From assembly GCA_903904655.1 (NCBI GenBank), contig CAIVDK010000356.1, positions 1-39,884 of the forward strand: 39,884 nucleotides of DNA, read 5' to 3'. How positions within the stretch are numbered: the first letter of the stretch is position 1; each line of letters opens with the position of its first letter. A program made the translations under genes and the position numbers. Source of the DNA: an uncultured delta proteobacterium. GTDB lineage: Bacteria; Desulfobacterota; Syntrophia; Syntrophales; Smithellaceae. This document shows, one piece after another, positions 1-8,863 of the stretch. The notes below the pieces were generated by a model. That model worked only from the letters and a program-made list of their open reading frames with translations. It was not told the DNA's origin and made no database searches.

Positions 1-1324
1 GAAACTCTCTTTCTCCGCAATCGCTGAACTTTATCTTGCGCGAAGCCTGCTCTCCGGCCAGAGCGCTGATCGACTGGATATGGTTGCCGATGCTTTTAAT
101 ATCTCCGGCCATAGCCGTGTAAGCAAATACTCTCCTGGAAAGCTGTGCGGACAATTGGCGGCCTGATGCCTCCAAGAGAAATTTAACAATCTGCCTACGC
201 AGATTGTTAACTACCATCTCCACATAGGAAATATCATTACGTCTCCCCTCTTCATAGTGGGACATTAGCTTGACGGTTCTGGCAAACATGATCTGAACAA
301 GTTTTGTCTGCCGTTGCAGCTCCTTTTGCACATGATCCAATGACTTGACCGGATTGATTAAATCTTTACGGTCAAGATATTCCGGCCAGATGGGCAGAGC
401 GTCGTCTTCACCGGGCAGGATTTTGTTTATCAGCGCTGCATAGGGTCGCAGGAAAAAAATAAAAACGACGACAATCAACAGGTTCAGTAAAAAATGGGCC
501 CAAACGATCTGTTGGGCGACACTGCTGGACATACTTTGCAGAATGTCGAGGAAAAACGGGAAGCCGATGAGACAAATCAACACACCTACGCATTTGAAGA
601 TCAGATGTGACACGGCGGTTCTTTTACCGCTGATATTGGCAACGCTTCCGGCCAACAGAGCCGTCACCGTCGTACCGATATTGGCGCCCAAAATAACAGG
701 CACGGCATTTTCCAACCCGACCAGATCCTGTTGCGCCAGAACAGCCAGAATACTGATAGGTATCGCGGAGGCGTGGACAACGGCTGTAACCACCATACCC
801 ACCCCAATTCCGAATAGCGGATTTTTGATCTGAGTAAAATAATTAATAAAAGCGGGTGATTGCTTGAGGGGCGCCGCCACCTGGCTGATGATATCCAGAC
901 CAAAGAAAATCAGGCCGAAATAAAAAATCATTTCACCGGCGGTTTTCCATCCACCCCGGCGTGTCAGCCACAAAAGTCCGCCGATGGAAATGAAAAAAGG
1001 AGAAAATTCCGTAAACCGCCAGATGACAAACTGCACGGTCAGGGTTGTACCGATGTCCGCGCCCAGAATGATGGCCAGGGAACTGTAAAAGCTGATCAGA
1101 CCGGCGCTGACCAAACCAATCGTGAGCGCGGTTGACGCCGAAGAGCTCTGAAAGACGATCGCGGAGACGATACCGGTGATCAACCCATAGAGTGGTTTCT
1201 CCACGGCATACTTGACCAATTCTTTTATTCTGGCGTCCATCATACGACGGACGGCGGCAGAAAGGCGAATCATGCCGACCAGAAAAAATATGATGCCGCT
1301 TGCGGCGATCAACGCTTCTTTCAT
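1..1324 (-). CDS. Na+/phosphate cotransporter family protein (NptA/PhoU-like), 3' end beyond window
   Basis: Not in the ORF track because the frame stays open to base 1. The minus-strand reading from ATG 1324 gives about 441 codons of a membrane protein. It shows the two inverted Na_Pi_cotrans repeats. The first carries FQSSSAST near residues 58-65 and GADIGTT near 88-94. The second carries VHASAI near 183-188 and GANIGTT near 213-219. The QSSSA loops are the known substrate/Na+ site of this family, and the second one is degenerate (HASA). After about residue 310 the protein becomes hydrophilic and helical, like the PhoU-type tail of bacterial members. The start lies 24 bp after the rubrerythrin stop with no clear Shine-Dalgarno, so it is probably co-transcribed. 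Na+-driven phosphate import is inferred from family. Confidence 0.9.
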   Translation of the reverse strand, partial: MKEALIAASGIIFFLVGMIRLSAAVRRMMDARIKELVKYAVEKPLYGLITGIVSAIVFQSSSASTALTIGLVSAGLISFYSSLAIILGADIGTTLTVQFVIWRFTEFSPFFISIGGLLWLTRRGGWKTAGEMIFYFGLIFFGLDIISQVAAPLKQSPAFINYFTQIKNPLFGIGVGMVVTAVVHASAIPISILAVLAQQDLVGLENAVPVILGANIGTTVTALLAGSVANISGKRTAVSHLIFKCVGVLICLIGFPFFLDILQSMSSSVAQQIVWAHFLLNLLIVVVFIFFLRPYAALINKILPGEDDALPIWPEYLDRKDLINPVKSLDHVQKELQRQTKLVQIMFARTVKLMSHYEEGRRNDISYVEMVVNNLRRQIVKFLLEASGRQLSAQLSRRVFAYTAMAGDIKSIGNHIQSISALAGEQASRKIKFSDCGEREF

Positions 1325-1348
1325 TTATTTAGCAAATCAATTTCGGTA

Positions 1349-1846
1349 TCAATCAACTTTTTTGAACATCTTGCCTTTGGCACCGCAGACGGGGCAGGTT
1401 TCCGGCGCTTCTTTTTCCGCGGTAAAACCGCAGACGGGACAAACATAGTAGCTGTAAGCGTCTTTCGCGGCATCCGGAGAATCAAGCATCTGCTGATAGA
1501 GCCGGGCATGAATTTTTTCCACTTCATTAGCGAAATTGAATGAACGTTCGGCTTCTTTGTGCCCTTCGGCTTTGGCGCTCTCAATCATCGCCGGATACAT
1601 GCTCTTGAACTCGTGTGTTTCACCGGCAACCGCTTCCTGCAAGTTCTCTTTGGTGGAACGAATGCCTTTCATGGCCCGTAAGTGAGCGTGGGCATGGACC
1701 GTCTCCGCTTCCGCCGCCGCGCGAAAAAGCCTGGCAGCCTGGGGAAATCCCTCCGCGTCGGCCTTGGCGGCAAACGCCAGATATTTGCGGTTGGCCTGCG
1801 ACTCACCGGCAAAAGCTTCTTTTAAAGCATCTTCTGTTTTCGACAT
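1349..1846 (-). CDS. rbr: rubrerythrin
   Basis: 165-aa rubrerythrin. The N-terminal four-helix ferritin-like diiron domain shows the GESQANRKY segment near residues 13-21 and AEAETVHAHAH near 45-55. The C-terminal rubredoxin-like knuckle has two CPVC motifs that bind a single iron. Rubrerythrins reduce hydrogen peroxide in the cytoplasm of anaerobes, using electrons from rubredoxin or NADH. The ORF track starts at 1852, but AAGGAG abuts that ATG directly. The second ATG (1846) has the normal 6-nt spacing and begins MSKTEDALKE, so I choose it. It lies 21 bp after the lipoprotein gene and 24 bp before the Na/Pi transporter gene, so the three probably form one operon. Confidence 0.95.
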   Translation of the reverse strand: MSKTEDALKEAFAGESQANRKYLAFAAKADAEGFPQAARLFRAAAEAETVHAHAHLRAMKGIRSTKENLQEAVAGETHEFKSMYPAMIESAKAEGHKEAERSFNFANEVEKIHARLYQQMLDSPDAAKDAYSYYVCPVCGFTAEKEAPETCPVCGAKGKMFKKVD

Positions 1847-1867
1847 GGTCATCTCCTTTTCTTGGTT

Positions 1868-2608
1868 TTATTGCAATTTCATATTAAAGGTGGATATCTT
1901 ACCTGTATCCGTTTCCTTGATTTGCAGACGCAGGACTTTTGCCGTCTTCGCCTCTCCGGGATAAAAAATAAAACCATGAGCCAGTTCTCCCGGCTTGACC
2001 GCGCGGTATTGCAAAGATCTGGTCTGCAAATCCTGCTTAATTTTAGACTGCACATCCGTCTGGTCGATGGCGGCCTGGCCGCCGCCGGAAACCACTCCCG
2101 CCGCGGCGCCAATGGCTGCGCCTTTTCCGGCTGCAGCACCCACATTGGTTCCGGTGACGATGCCGATCGCCGCTCCGATCACCGCTCCCGCGGCGCCAAA
2201 AAGCAATCCTCTTTTAGCTGCCTCAGGCACTACTCTGCCCAGTTCAGTCTCTCTCGCCAGGCGATCATAAGCAAGATTTTGCTCCAGTATCGGCCAGACA
2301 TTACCCTCCGCATCAATCAAAAATGTTTGCTCCGCAATAATCATCAACGGATGATTGCTTTTGTTATCAAAAGCCACCTGCACCGGAAGAATGCCCGCCT
2401 GCCGGATATCAAAACCAAAGGCTGCTTTGGCTTCCTCGACATTGATAAAACTTCTGGCGGCAATGACTGCGCCGTCAATATAGACCGCATTGGGGGTGCT
2501 CTGGGGCGTTTTAAAAGGCACAACTTGCCTTTCATAGCTTGCGCAACCCGTAAAGAATAAAAAACAAAAAAAGAAGAATGCAAAACAGTTCTTTTTCTGA
2601 AAAATCAT
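1868..2608 (-). CDS. glycine-zipper lipoprotein, hypothetical
   Basis: 246-aa protein with a Phe-rich signal peptide ending in a lipobox (FFTGC, Cys about residue 22), so a lipid-anchored envelope protein. Residues about 130-190 form a Gly/Ala-rich glycine-zipper segment (AAGAVIGAAIGIVTGTNVGA and the following residues), as in outer-membrane glycine-zipper lipoproteins that insert into or associate with membranes. The flanking parts are beta-rich and of unknown function. A strong Shine-Dalgarno (AGGAGGAG) precedes the ATG. It is the first gene of the leftward group with rubrerythrin. Its specific role is unknown. Confidence 0.8.
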   Translation of the reverse strand: MIFQKKNCFAFFFFCFLFFTGCASYERQVVPFKTPQSTPNAVYIDGAVIAARSFINVEEAKAAFGFDIRQAGILPVQVAFDNKSNHPLMIIAEQTFLIDAEGNVWPILEQNLAYDRLARETELGRVVPEAAKRGLLFGAAGAVIGAAIGIVTGTNVGAAAGKGAAIGAAAGVVSGGGQAAIDQTDVQSKIKQDLQTRSLQYRAVKPGELAHGFIFYPGEAKTAKVLRLQIKETDTGKISTFNMKLQ

Positions 2609-2775
2609 ATTCTCCTCCTCACATCATCGTGGAATTGCTTTTATCATGACAAATTTATTGTGAAACCACAAGCGCAATGATTGTGCAATCCGGATGCAAA
2701 CCAAACAGAATTTCTGAATACAAGGATATCGCCGTTGTGTTTCACAGCAGAAAAATGCAGGTCATCAGTTTGTAT

Positions 2776-2805
2776 TTGACAATCAATGGTTTATTTGTTT
2801 ATAAA
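2776..2805 (+). promoter_or_regulatory. sigma-70-type promoter for the PilZ/histidine-kinase operon
   Basis: TTGACA (2776-2781), an 18-bp spacer and TATAAA (2800-2805), about 70 bp upstream of the chosen ATG at 2874 in an AT-rich divergent intergenic region. Good match by eye; no transcript evidence. Confidence 0.6.
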
Positions 2806-2873
2806 TTGCACGTGAATATGAAGTCGGTTGTTATCTTAAACTTAATGTTCTTGTGGCTCGAAGGGTGGATAAT

Positions 2874-4184
2874 ATGATGAAGGAAGAAAGTGTTAGCCCC
2901 GCCGATTCATTGCTCCGAAACGTCTCCCCGCATAATGCCCAACCTTGGCTTTTTCAACATCAGAAACTTTTCACTACGGAGGATACCGACCAATCTCTGG
3001 CCCTAAAAAATCTGATTAACAAATTAAATTATATTAATTTTACTGATGGACACATATTCTTCCTTTTAAATCCGAACGACACCGGCGCACAAATAATGAT
3101 TAAAGCCTATCCTCAACCCTGCGCAAAAAACGAGCTTGTTTCCCACTTGGACCCATCGGATACTTTAGCTTTGACGGACCTCAAAAACCATGGATTAAAT
3201 AATCTGATGATTGATGAAGGCCACACAGCCATATTAGCCGCAGTTCAACTCATCAGCCTTGAAGGCGGTATTTTAAGAACAAGCTTGCCGGAGGTTAGCA
3301 AAATAAAAACTCTTCGCAAGATAAAACGATTTCCATGTGATGTCTTAAACTGTAAAATCATCCAGGGTGATTTTCATGCACCGGGCCAATTAATCGATTT
3401 TAGCGCAGGAGAACTGGGAATCAGCCTCAACGGAAGGAAAAATATCAATGGATTCGATGACTCAAAACCGGCTTTGCTCAACATCAATCAAAATGGCATT
3501 CAAATATACTCCGGTTTGTGCCAATGTGTTCGCAATGGAATAGATTCCCTCGACAATAAAGTTGTGTTCGCGCCACTTAACAATCAGTTTTCTTTATTCC
3601 CCAAAAGAGAAATGCGCAATGCCCGCCAACATGGCGGGCCATCATTTTCAGTGAGCTTTCAACATCCATTTTTCAAAGGCTATATAGAAAGAGATATATT
3701 CGACATTTCCCAAGCGGGATTTTCCATTAAGGATAAAACAGAGGAAGATATTCTCTGGCCCGGCCTGTTCATACCGGACATATCTATCGTTTATGCCGGT
3801 ATTGTGAAAATGAAGTGTTCCGCACAGGTTGTTTACCGGGAGGTGGAGGCTGAAACAAATATGATTAAGCACGGCCTGGCTATAGCCGACATGAATCTGG
3901 AGTCTTTCACGCATCTGAGCCAGATTCTCGGAACATCTAATGTGAGTTACGCAAGCATCTCCACGGAAGTGGAAATGGATACTTTATGGGAATTTTTTTT
4001 GATACCGGATTTATTTATGGTGAAAAATACAAAAATATCCAATCATACCGAAGCTCCTTTAAAGAACTTTACAAAAAATTATACCATGACAATCCGGATA
4101 TCGGCCGACATCTTTTATATAAAAAAAATGGCAAGATCTATGGCCATATCGCCATGGTTCACGCCTATGAACATTCCTGGCTAA
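2874..4184 (+). CDS. PilZ-like domain protein, N-terminal part (frame broken at T8 run)
   Basis: The ORF track uses GTG 2853, but AGGGTGG lies at good spacing to ATG 2874 (MMKEESVSP), which I prefer. The ORF has an N-terminal region I do not recognise. A PilZ-like beta-barrel region follows (about residues 245-310), carrying an Arg cluster (KREMRNAR) and DISQAGFSI, which fits the D/N-x-S-x-x-G PilZ signature. PilZ domains bind c-di-GMP. Near residue 370 the reading reaches a run of eight T's. Beyond it the peptide turns into an unrelated tail ending FTPMNIPG. The sensible continuation (WEFFF-DTGFIYGEKY) is in the overlapping ORF at 3986, so this and the next entry are probably one ~690-aa gene. 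The Arg spacing is not a textbook RxxxR. Confidence 0.65.
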   Translation: MMKEESVSPADSLLRNVSPHNAQPWLFQHQKLFTTEDTDQSLALKNLINKLNYINFTDGHIFFLLNPNDTGAQIMIKAYPQPCAKNELVSHLDPSDTLALTDLKNHGLNNLMIDEGHTAILAAVQLISLEGGILRTSLPEVSKIKTLRKIKRFPCDVLNCKIIQGDFHAPGQLIDFSAGELGISLNGRKNINGFDDSKPALLNINQNGIQIYSGLCQCVRNGIDSLDNKVVFAPLNNQFSLFPKREMRNARQHGGPSFSVSFQHPFFKGYIERDIFDISQAGFSIKDKTEEDILWPGLFIPDISIVYAGIVKMKCSAQVVYREVEAETNMIKHGLAIADMNLESFTHLSQILGTSNVSYASISTEVEMDTLWEFFLIPDLFMVKNTKISNHTEAPLKNFTKNYTMTIRISADIFYIKKMARSMAISPWFTPMNIPG

Positions 4185-4951
4185 TCCATCATTTTGCAGC
4201 GCGAAGAATGAGCAATCGTCTGCCCGGCATGACGGTATTAAAACATATTTTTCAATATGCGGGATCGTATAACCGACTGCCGTCAGCGGGCATGAATCAT
4301 GTGATGACTTATTATCAACCTAATAATGACATCATCGAACGGATTTTCGGAAAATTTACCCGGCACTTAAATGACAGCAAGAAAAGCTCCGTGGATGTAT
4401 TTTCATATATGCTGTTTCACAAAGAAAATCCTGCTAGGAAACTTCCAGATGATTGGGTTTTAAGAGAAATCACTCTCCGAGATCTATCGAAGCTGAAAGA
4501 TTTTTATGAGTCGACTTCCGGCGGTCTACTATTGAGCGCCATCGGACTTGATGTTCCATCCGAATCGTTTAAAAAATCATTTGCCGACGCCGGCTTCATA
4601 AGAGAATACCGGACATACTGTCTTTGCTACAAGGACAAACATATAGCTTTTTTTATCCTGGACCAATCGGACATCAAACTGAACCTCTCCGATTTAATTA
4701 ACGGCATCAAAATTATTATCACAGAACCGGACATATTGTCATGGGCCATGCTCGCTGCGGTCGTTAATTGCCTGGGCGGGTATTACCCGGAAACCAGTAT
4801 CCCATTACTTATTTTTCCTTCCTATTTTTTGACTTTGCAAAACATAACGGTGGAAAAGCAATATGCTCTCTGGATTCTGCACGCCAAAGCCTGTGATGAT
4901 TTACTTGTATACATGAATCGACTGATTAATCTTCAGACAAGAAGGCCATAA
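3986..4951 (+). CDS. C-terminal part of the PilZ protein, GNAT-like
   Basis: This ORF continues the previous gene in the next frame across GGGAATTTTTTTTGATACC. One more T, or a -1 slip on T TTT TTG, gives a continuous WEFFFDTGF. It encodes about 310 residues with an acetyltransferase-like character: KNGKIYGHIAMVHAYEHSW looks like the central strands of a GNAT fold, and WVLREITLRDLSKLKDFYES may begin a second repeat. No catalytic residues can be assigned. The stop codon overlaps the kinase ATG as TAATG, with AGAAGG in front. That implies translational coupling to the histidine kinase and a shared signalling role. If translated alone from ATG 3986 it would lack the PilZ part. Confidence 0.55.
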   Translation: MGIFFDTGFIYGEKYKNIQSYRSSFKELYKKLYHDNPDIGRHLLYKKNGKIYGHIAMVHAYEHSWLIHHFAARRMSNRLPGMTVLKHIFQYAGSYNRLPSAGMNHVMTYYQPNNDIIERIFGKFTRHLNDSKKSSVDVFSYMLFHKENPARKLPDDWVLREITLRDLSKLKDFYESTSGGLLLSAIGLDVPSESFKKSFADAGFIREYRTYCLCYKDKHIAFFILDQSDIKLNLSDLINGIKIIITEPDILSWAMLAAVVNCLGGYYPETSIPLLIFPSYFLTLQNITVEKQYALWILHAKACDDLLVYMNRLINLQTRRP

Positions 4952-7122
4952 TGGAAGATAGTCCTCTTTATAACAGCATGATTATTCAAAATTATCTGGA
5001 ATATTTGAAGAATGATTATCCGGATTTGAATATAGAGGACTTACTCAAAAACGCCGATATTACCTTTCAGGAAATTGAAGACCGCGGACACTGGTTGACG
5101 CAGACGCAGGTCAATCGCTTTCAACAATGTGTCGATAAAGCAACGGGGCAGCCTCATGTGGCTAGAGATGCGGGCAGATATGTGGCCTCGCCGAAGTCGT
5201 CAAGCATCTTTCGTCAGATTATTTCAAGTTTTTTATCGCCGGCGATCGCTTACTGGGCGGCGGAAAAAATGGCGTTGTCGCTCAGTCGCCACCTGTCATT
5301 ACAAAGCAAATCATTGGCTCACAATAAAATTGAAATTGTCGCAAAGGTAAAACCCGATGTAAAAGAAGAGCTTTTCCAATGTGAAAATCGCATTGGAATT
5401 TTTGAAGCGATCGCAAAATTTTACACAGACAAATATGCTCACGTCGAACACCCCGAATGCATTCATCGAGGTGACAGCTATTGCCGCTACATCATCTCAT
5501 GGCAGCTATCGCGATCTTTAAAATGGGAAAAAGCCAGTTTTTACGTTGCTATCTCAAGTTTGATTATTGTTTTCCCCTTCCTGTTTTTTCTAAATTTTAA
5601 AGATTGGTTAATCTTCTTATTTTCGGCCGCCTTACTATCAATCGGCACACTACTGTTCAGTTCTTTAGTCCGGAACAAAGAATTGGCCACAAATTTGAGT
5701 GACCAGGGACAAGCTGCCGACGAAGTTGTCAAACAAGTTAATCTTCGCTACAATGAAATTCTACTCATTAGCGAAATTGGTGAAGCCGCTTCCAGCATTC
5801 TCGACCCTGGCAAGTTATTAATTCATATCGTTAATGCCCTGCAGAAACGCATACCTTTCAATCGTGGTGTCGTGATGCTTGCCAACCAAGAAAGAACCCA
5901 CCTGGATTACATTACCGGTTACGGTTATACATCTCAGGAAGAAGCGCTGCTGAAAAGAACCAAGTTCAACCTCACCAATCCGAACTCCAAAGGCGTGTTT
6001 TATCGTGCGTATAAGGACCAAAAACCTTTCCTGATCAACAGTGTTAACGATGTTGAGAAAGATCTCTCGCAAAAGAGCTCCGGCGTTGCCAAAGAATTCA
6101 GTATTAATGCCTTTATTTGTGTTCCTATCGTTTACAAAGGAAAGTCGGAAGGCATTCTCGCCGTGGATAATACCATAGAAAAAAGTACGCCGACACAAAG
6201 CGACTTAAGTTTAATGATGGGTATTGCCCATGAGATTGGCATCAGCTTGAATAATGCATTCTCCCATAAGAAACTTCAAGAAAGTGAAGAACGTTTTCGC
6301 AATCTGAGCGACAGCTCTCCTGATATCATCTATCAACTGGATCATGACGGACGGATTAAATATATAAATCCCGCCTGGGACGAGATCTTGGGGCAGGACA
6401 AGAATGACCTCGAGGGTAAACATATTTCCGATTTTATACGCCAGGAAGACCATCTTGCGCTTACCGAAACATTGCAAAGCATTCTTACCGATAAATTGAG
6501 AGTCAGAGATAAATATTTTACCATTTTCAACTCAAAAGGCTTGCCACATTACATCACCCTGACCGGCGCGCCTGATTATGATGCAGAAGGCAATGTCATC
6601 GGAATCGTCGGAACGATTAAAGACATCTCTAAATTACGTAGTATGGAAACACAGCTTCTGCAGGCCTCCAAGATGGAAGCCGTGGGTACTTTAACCAGCG
6701 GCATCGCTCATGATTTTAACAATATCATTCAGGCGATTATGGGTTACAACCAATTAATGATTTCCGGCAGACTCGGCAACGAAACGGATATGCCTTACCT
6801 CACCAGCATCGGAGAACTTCTCACGCGGTCCAGCGAACTTGTCCGGCAACTGCTTCTTTTCAGCAGAAAGGTCGAACCCATCGCTAAAGTGATCAACATC
6901 AATGAAGAGATCAAAAGTATCCACAGCCTGCTCGATAAATCGATTTCCAAAATGATCGAGATTAAAACCGATCTTAGCGAAGACATTTCCCTGATTAACG
7001 CAGATGCAAATCAGATCGGACAGATCATCATGAATCTGGTCATCAATGCCCGCGATGCAATGGGTGACAGCGGTATCATTACGATCAAGACCGCAAATCT
7101 GGTTTTACATGAAAAAACATGA
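4951..7122 (+). CDS. hybrid sensor histidine kinase, N-terminal part (V4R-like, 2 TM, GAF, PAS, HisKA)
   Basis: 723-aa ORF with a soluble N-terminal region (1-190) ending in HPECIHRGDSYCRYIISW, reminiscent of V4R-type sensory domains. Two membrane segments follow (about 198-238), then GAF (about 270-415), PAS (about 445-560) and HisKA with the phospho-acceptor His in GIAHDFNNII (about 583-592). The ATP-binding domain has begun, with its N-box (MNLVINARDAM), when the frame ends at TGA 7120. The rest of the domain, with the G boxes, is in the next ORF at +2. GAAAAAACATGA is the break point: one extra A, or a -1 slip on A AAA, restores continuity. The start overlaps the stop of the upstream gene by 1 nt (TAATG). 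Confidence 0.8.
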   Translation: MEDSPLYNSMIIQNYLEYLKNDYPDLNIEDLLKNADITFQEIEDRGHWLTQTQVNRFQQCVDKATGQPHVARDAGRYVASPKSSSIFRQIISSFLSPAIAYWAAEKMALSLSRHLSLQSKSLAHNKIEIVAKVKPDVKEELFQCENRIGIFEAIAKFYTDKYAHVEHPECIHRGDSYCRYIISWQLSRSLKWEKASFYVAISSLIIVFPFLFFLNFKDWLIFLFSAALLSIGTLLFSSLVRNKELATNLSDQGQAADEVVKQVNLRYNEILLISEIGEAASSILDPGKLLIHIVNALQKRIPFNRGVVMLANQERTHLDYITGYGYTSQEEALLKRTKFNLTNPNSKGVFYRAYKDQKPFLINSVNDVEKDLSQKSSGVAKEFSINAFICVPIVYKGKSEGILAVDNTIEKSTPTQSDLSLMMGIAHEIGISLNNAFSHKKLQESEERFRNLSDSSPDIIYQLDHDGRIKYINPAWDEILGQDKNDLEGKHISDFIRQEDHLALTETLQSILTDKLRVRDKYFTIFNSKGLPHYITLTGAPDYDAEGNVIGIVGTIKDISKLRSMETQLLQASKMEAVGTLTSGIAHDFNNIIQAIMGYNQLMISGRLGNETDMPYLTSIGELLTRSSELVRQLLLFSRKVEPIAKVININEEIKSIHSLLDKSISKMIEIKTDLSEDISLINADANQIGQIIMNLVINARDAMGDSGIITIKTANLVLHEKT

Positions 7123-7841
7123 TTGATGGCTTTCACATCGATCCCGGCACTTATGTTCAATTGTCTATTGCGGACACGGGCTGCGGGATGGATCCGGAAA
7201 TGACCAAACGCATTTTTGAACCTTTTTTTACCACCAAGAAACCGGGCAAAGGCACCGGCCTGGGGCTGGCGGTCGTTTACGGCATTATAAAAAACCACGA
7301 CGGTTATATTTACTGTGAAAGCGAACCGAATAAAGGCACAATCTTTTCCGTTATTCTTCCCGCTTCAGCGGTGGGAAGGGAACCGCAGAAGGTTCAAGAA
7401 AAGCCAAAGCAAAACGCTTACGGCACGGAAAAAATACTTTTGGCTGATGATGAAGAAAGCATCCTGGAGACGGTTAAAGACACTTTAAAGTTATTTGGCT
7501 ACCAGGTTGTAACGGCGGAAAACGGCGAGGAGGCGCTGGAGACTTATCGCCACAAGAAAGATGAAATCGATCTGGTGATTCTTGACCTGATCATGCCGGG
7601 CGGCGGCGGTAAAAAATGTTTGCACGGTTTGCTGGAAATCAATCACAACGTTAAAGTATTGATGACCAGTGGCTATTCCAGTAACCAGCAGATAGCAGAG
7701 TTAAAACTCGCCGGCGCAGCCGGATTTATTCATAAGCCATACCGACCCGAAGATTTACTTTTCACGATCCGGGAAATTATGAATACGCGGAATCATGCGG
7801 ATAACGATCGGATTCCCTTGCATAACAACAATGGCGTGTAG
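7119..7841 (+). CDS. histidine kinase C-terminal part: HATPase G-boxes plus receiver domain
   Basis: The ORF begins with ATG overlapping the previous stop as ATGA. It carries the missing half of the Bergerat ATPase: [10 protein letters not shown] (G1), FEPFFTTK (F box) and [12 protein letters not shown] (G2). A linker and a full receiver domain follow, with acidic pocket LLADDEE, phospho-acceptor Asp in VILDLIMPG, and Lys in [11 protein letters not shown]. An ATP site divided between two polypeptides is not expected to work, so these two ORFs most likely represent one hybrid kinase. The final 49 bp overlap the convergent methyltransferase gene. The usual reading is a sequencing or true indel; the alternatives are coupled reinitiation or programmed slippage. 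Confidence 0.8.
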   Translation: MIDGFHIDPGTYVQLSIADTGCGMDPEMTKRIFEPFFTTKKPGKGTGLGLAVVYGIIKNHDGYIYCESEPNKGTIFSVILPASAVGREPQKVQEKPKQNAYGTEKILLADDEESILETVKDTLKLFGYQVVTAENGEEALETYRHKKDEIDLVILDLIMPGGGGKKCLHGLLEINHNVKVLMTSGYSSNQQIAELKLAGAAGFIHKPYRPEDLLFTIREIMNTRNHADNDRIPLHNNNGV

Positions 7842-8638
7842 GTAAAACGCCTGCGATCCACGAGGTATTTCTCAAGGTCAACATAAAACTGCCGATAGCC
7901 ACCTGGATATTCCTCAATCCAGTCTCCTGATTTTTTTGCCGCGATTTCCAGTTTTTTAGTCCAGTTATACTTATCTTTTTCTCTGATTTCGCCAAAAATT
8001 AAGTTGTGCGCCATCAGTTCCACGTCAATATTTTGAAACCCGTTGTCATACAGGAAGGAATAAAGCTTACGCCCGACAAAAGTATCAAAGTTATACTGTT
8101 CGTCAAGCGTTTTCATGATCTTGTCAAGCACCACCGAAAGGGACGCTGGCATGTCATAGTGCGTAAGACAATTGTAGTCCAGGTCGATCAGACAAAGAGT
8201 GCCGCCGGGCTTCAGACAATTTTTGAGATTTCTTACAATATCCAATGCTTCCTTCCGGAAATACTCCAGAACAAACCGAACCCAGATCAGATCGAATTCA
8301 CCAAGCGCATCCATCGGCTCACACAAGTTCTGAATGCTAAATGTAATTCCTTTTTTACCTCCGTAATGTTCCTGAGCGTATGATATTCTCTGTTCGGAAA
8401 AATCAATACCCACAATACTGCCTTGCGGTTGAATCATGTCATAGAGCAGCGATGTGGTTCTTCCCGGTCCACAGCAGCAATCTAAAATTCTCATGCCCGG
8501 TTTGACGCCGCACCAGGCGGCCTGCCTGCGTAATGCATCAGCGTCCGTTTTAATATCGAGGCGAATGGCCTCCTCTTCGCTTTCCATGAGATAATCGCTT
8601 ACTGGATTGAATTTATTCGCTAATGATTTGTTTTGCAT
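7793..8638 (-). CDS. class I SAM-dependent methyltransferase
   Basis: 281-aa cytosolic protein with a Rossmann-type methyltransferase domain. Motif I is ILDCCCGPGR (about 51-60), followed by IVGIDFSEQRI (the acidic residue that binds SAM ribose) and FDLIWVRFVLEYF (motif IV). The C-terminal ~90 residues are helical and may form a substrate lid. The substrate cannot be read from sequence. An AGGGACGGA stretch lies just before the ATG. The 3' end overlaps the convergent receiver-domain ORF by 49 bp, with no terminator between them. The 225 bp upstream (8639-8863) hold no gene; I see only a short ACAGATCTGT palindrome. Confidence 0.85.
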   Translation of the reverse strand: MQNKSLANKFNPVSDYLMESEEEAIRLDIKTDADALRRQAAWCGVKPGMRILDCCCGPGRTTSLLYDMIQPQGSIVGIDFSEQRISYAQEHYGGKKGITFSIQNLCEPMDALGEFDLIWVRFVLEYFRKEALDIVRNLKNCLKPGGTLCLIDLDYNCLTHYDMPASLSVVLDKIMKTLDEQYNFDTFVGRKLYSFLYDNGFQNIDVELMAHNLIFGEIREKDKYNWTKKLEIAAKKSGDWIEEYPGGYRQFYVDLEKYLVDRRRFTYTPLLLCKGIRSLSA

Positions 8639-8863
8639 GATCCGTCCCTAGAGAAGAATTGAGATATCCATTGCGAATGACTGTTAAAAAATGTTGTCCG
8701 CAGGAATCCATTACCACCTTATCTGTATGACGTTTTTAACAGATCTGTAACATTCACGCAAGAAAATTGAATTGCCGGTTCCCAATAGTTAAAGACTCTG
8801 TAATGATTTTTGCTTTCATATCAGGGTAACAATCTTTCTCTTCTTCTGACAAATCTGGGATAC

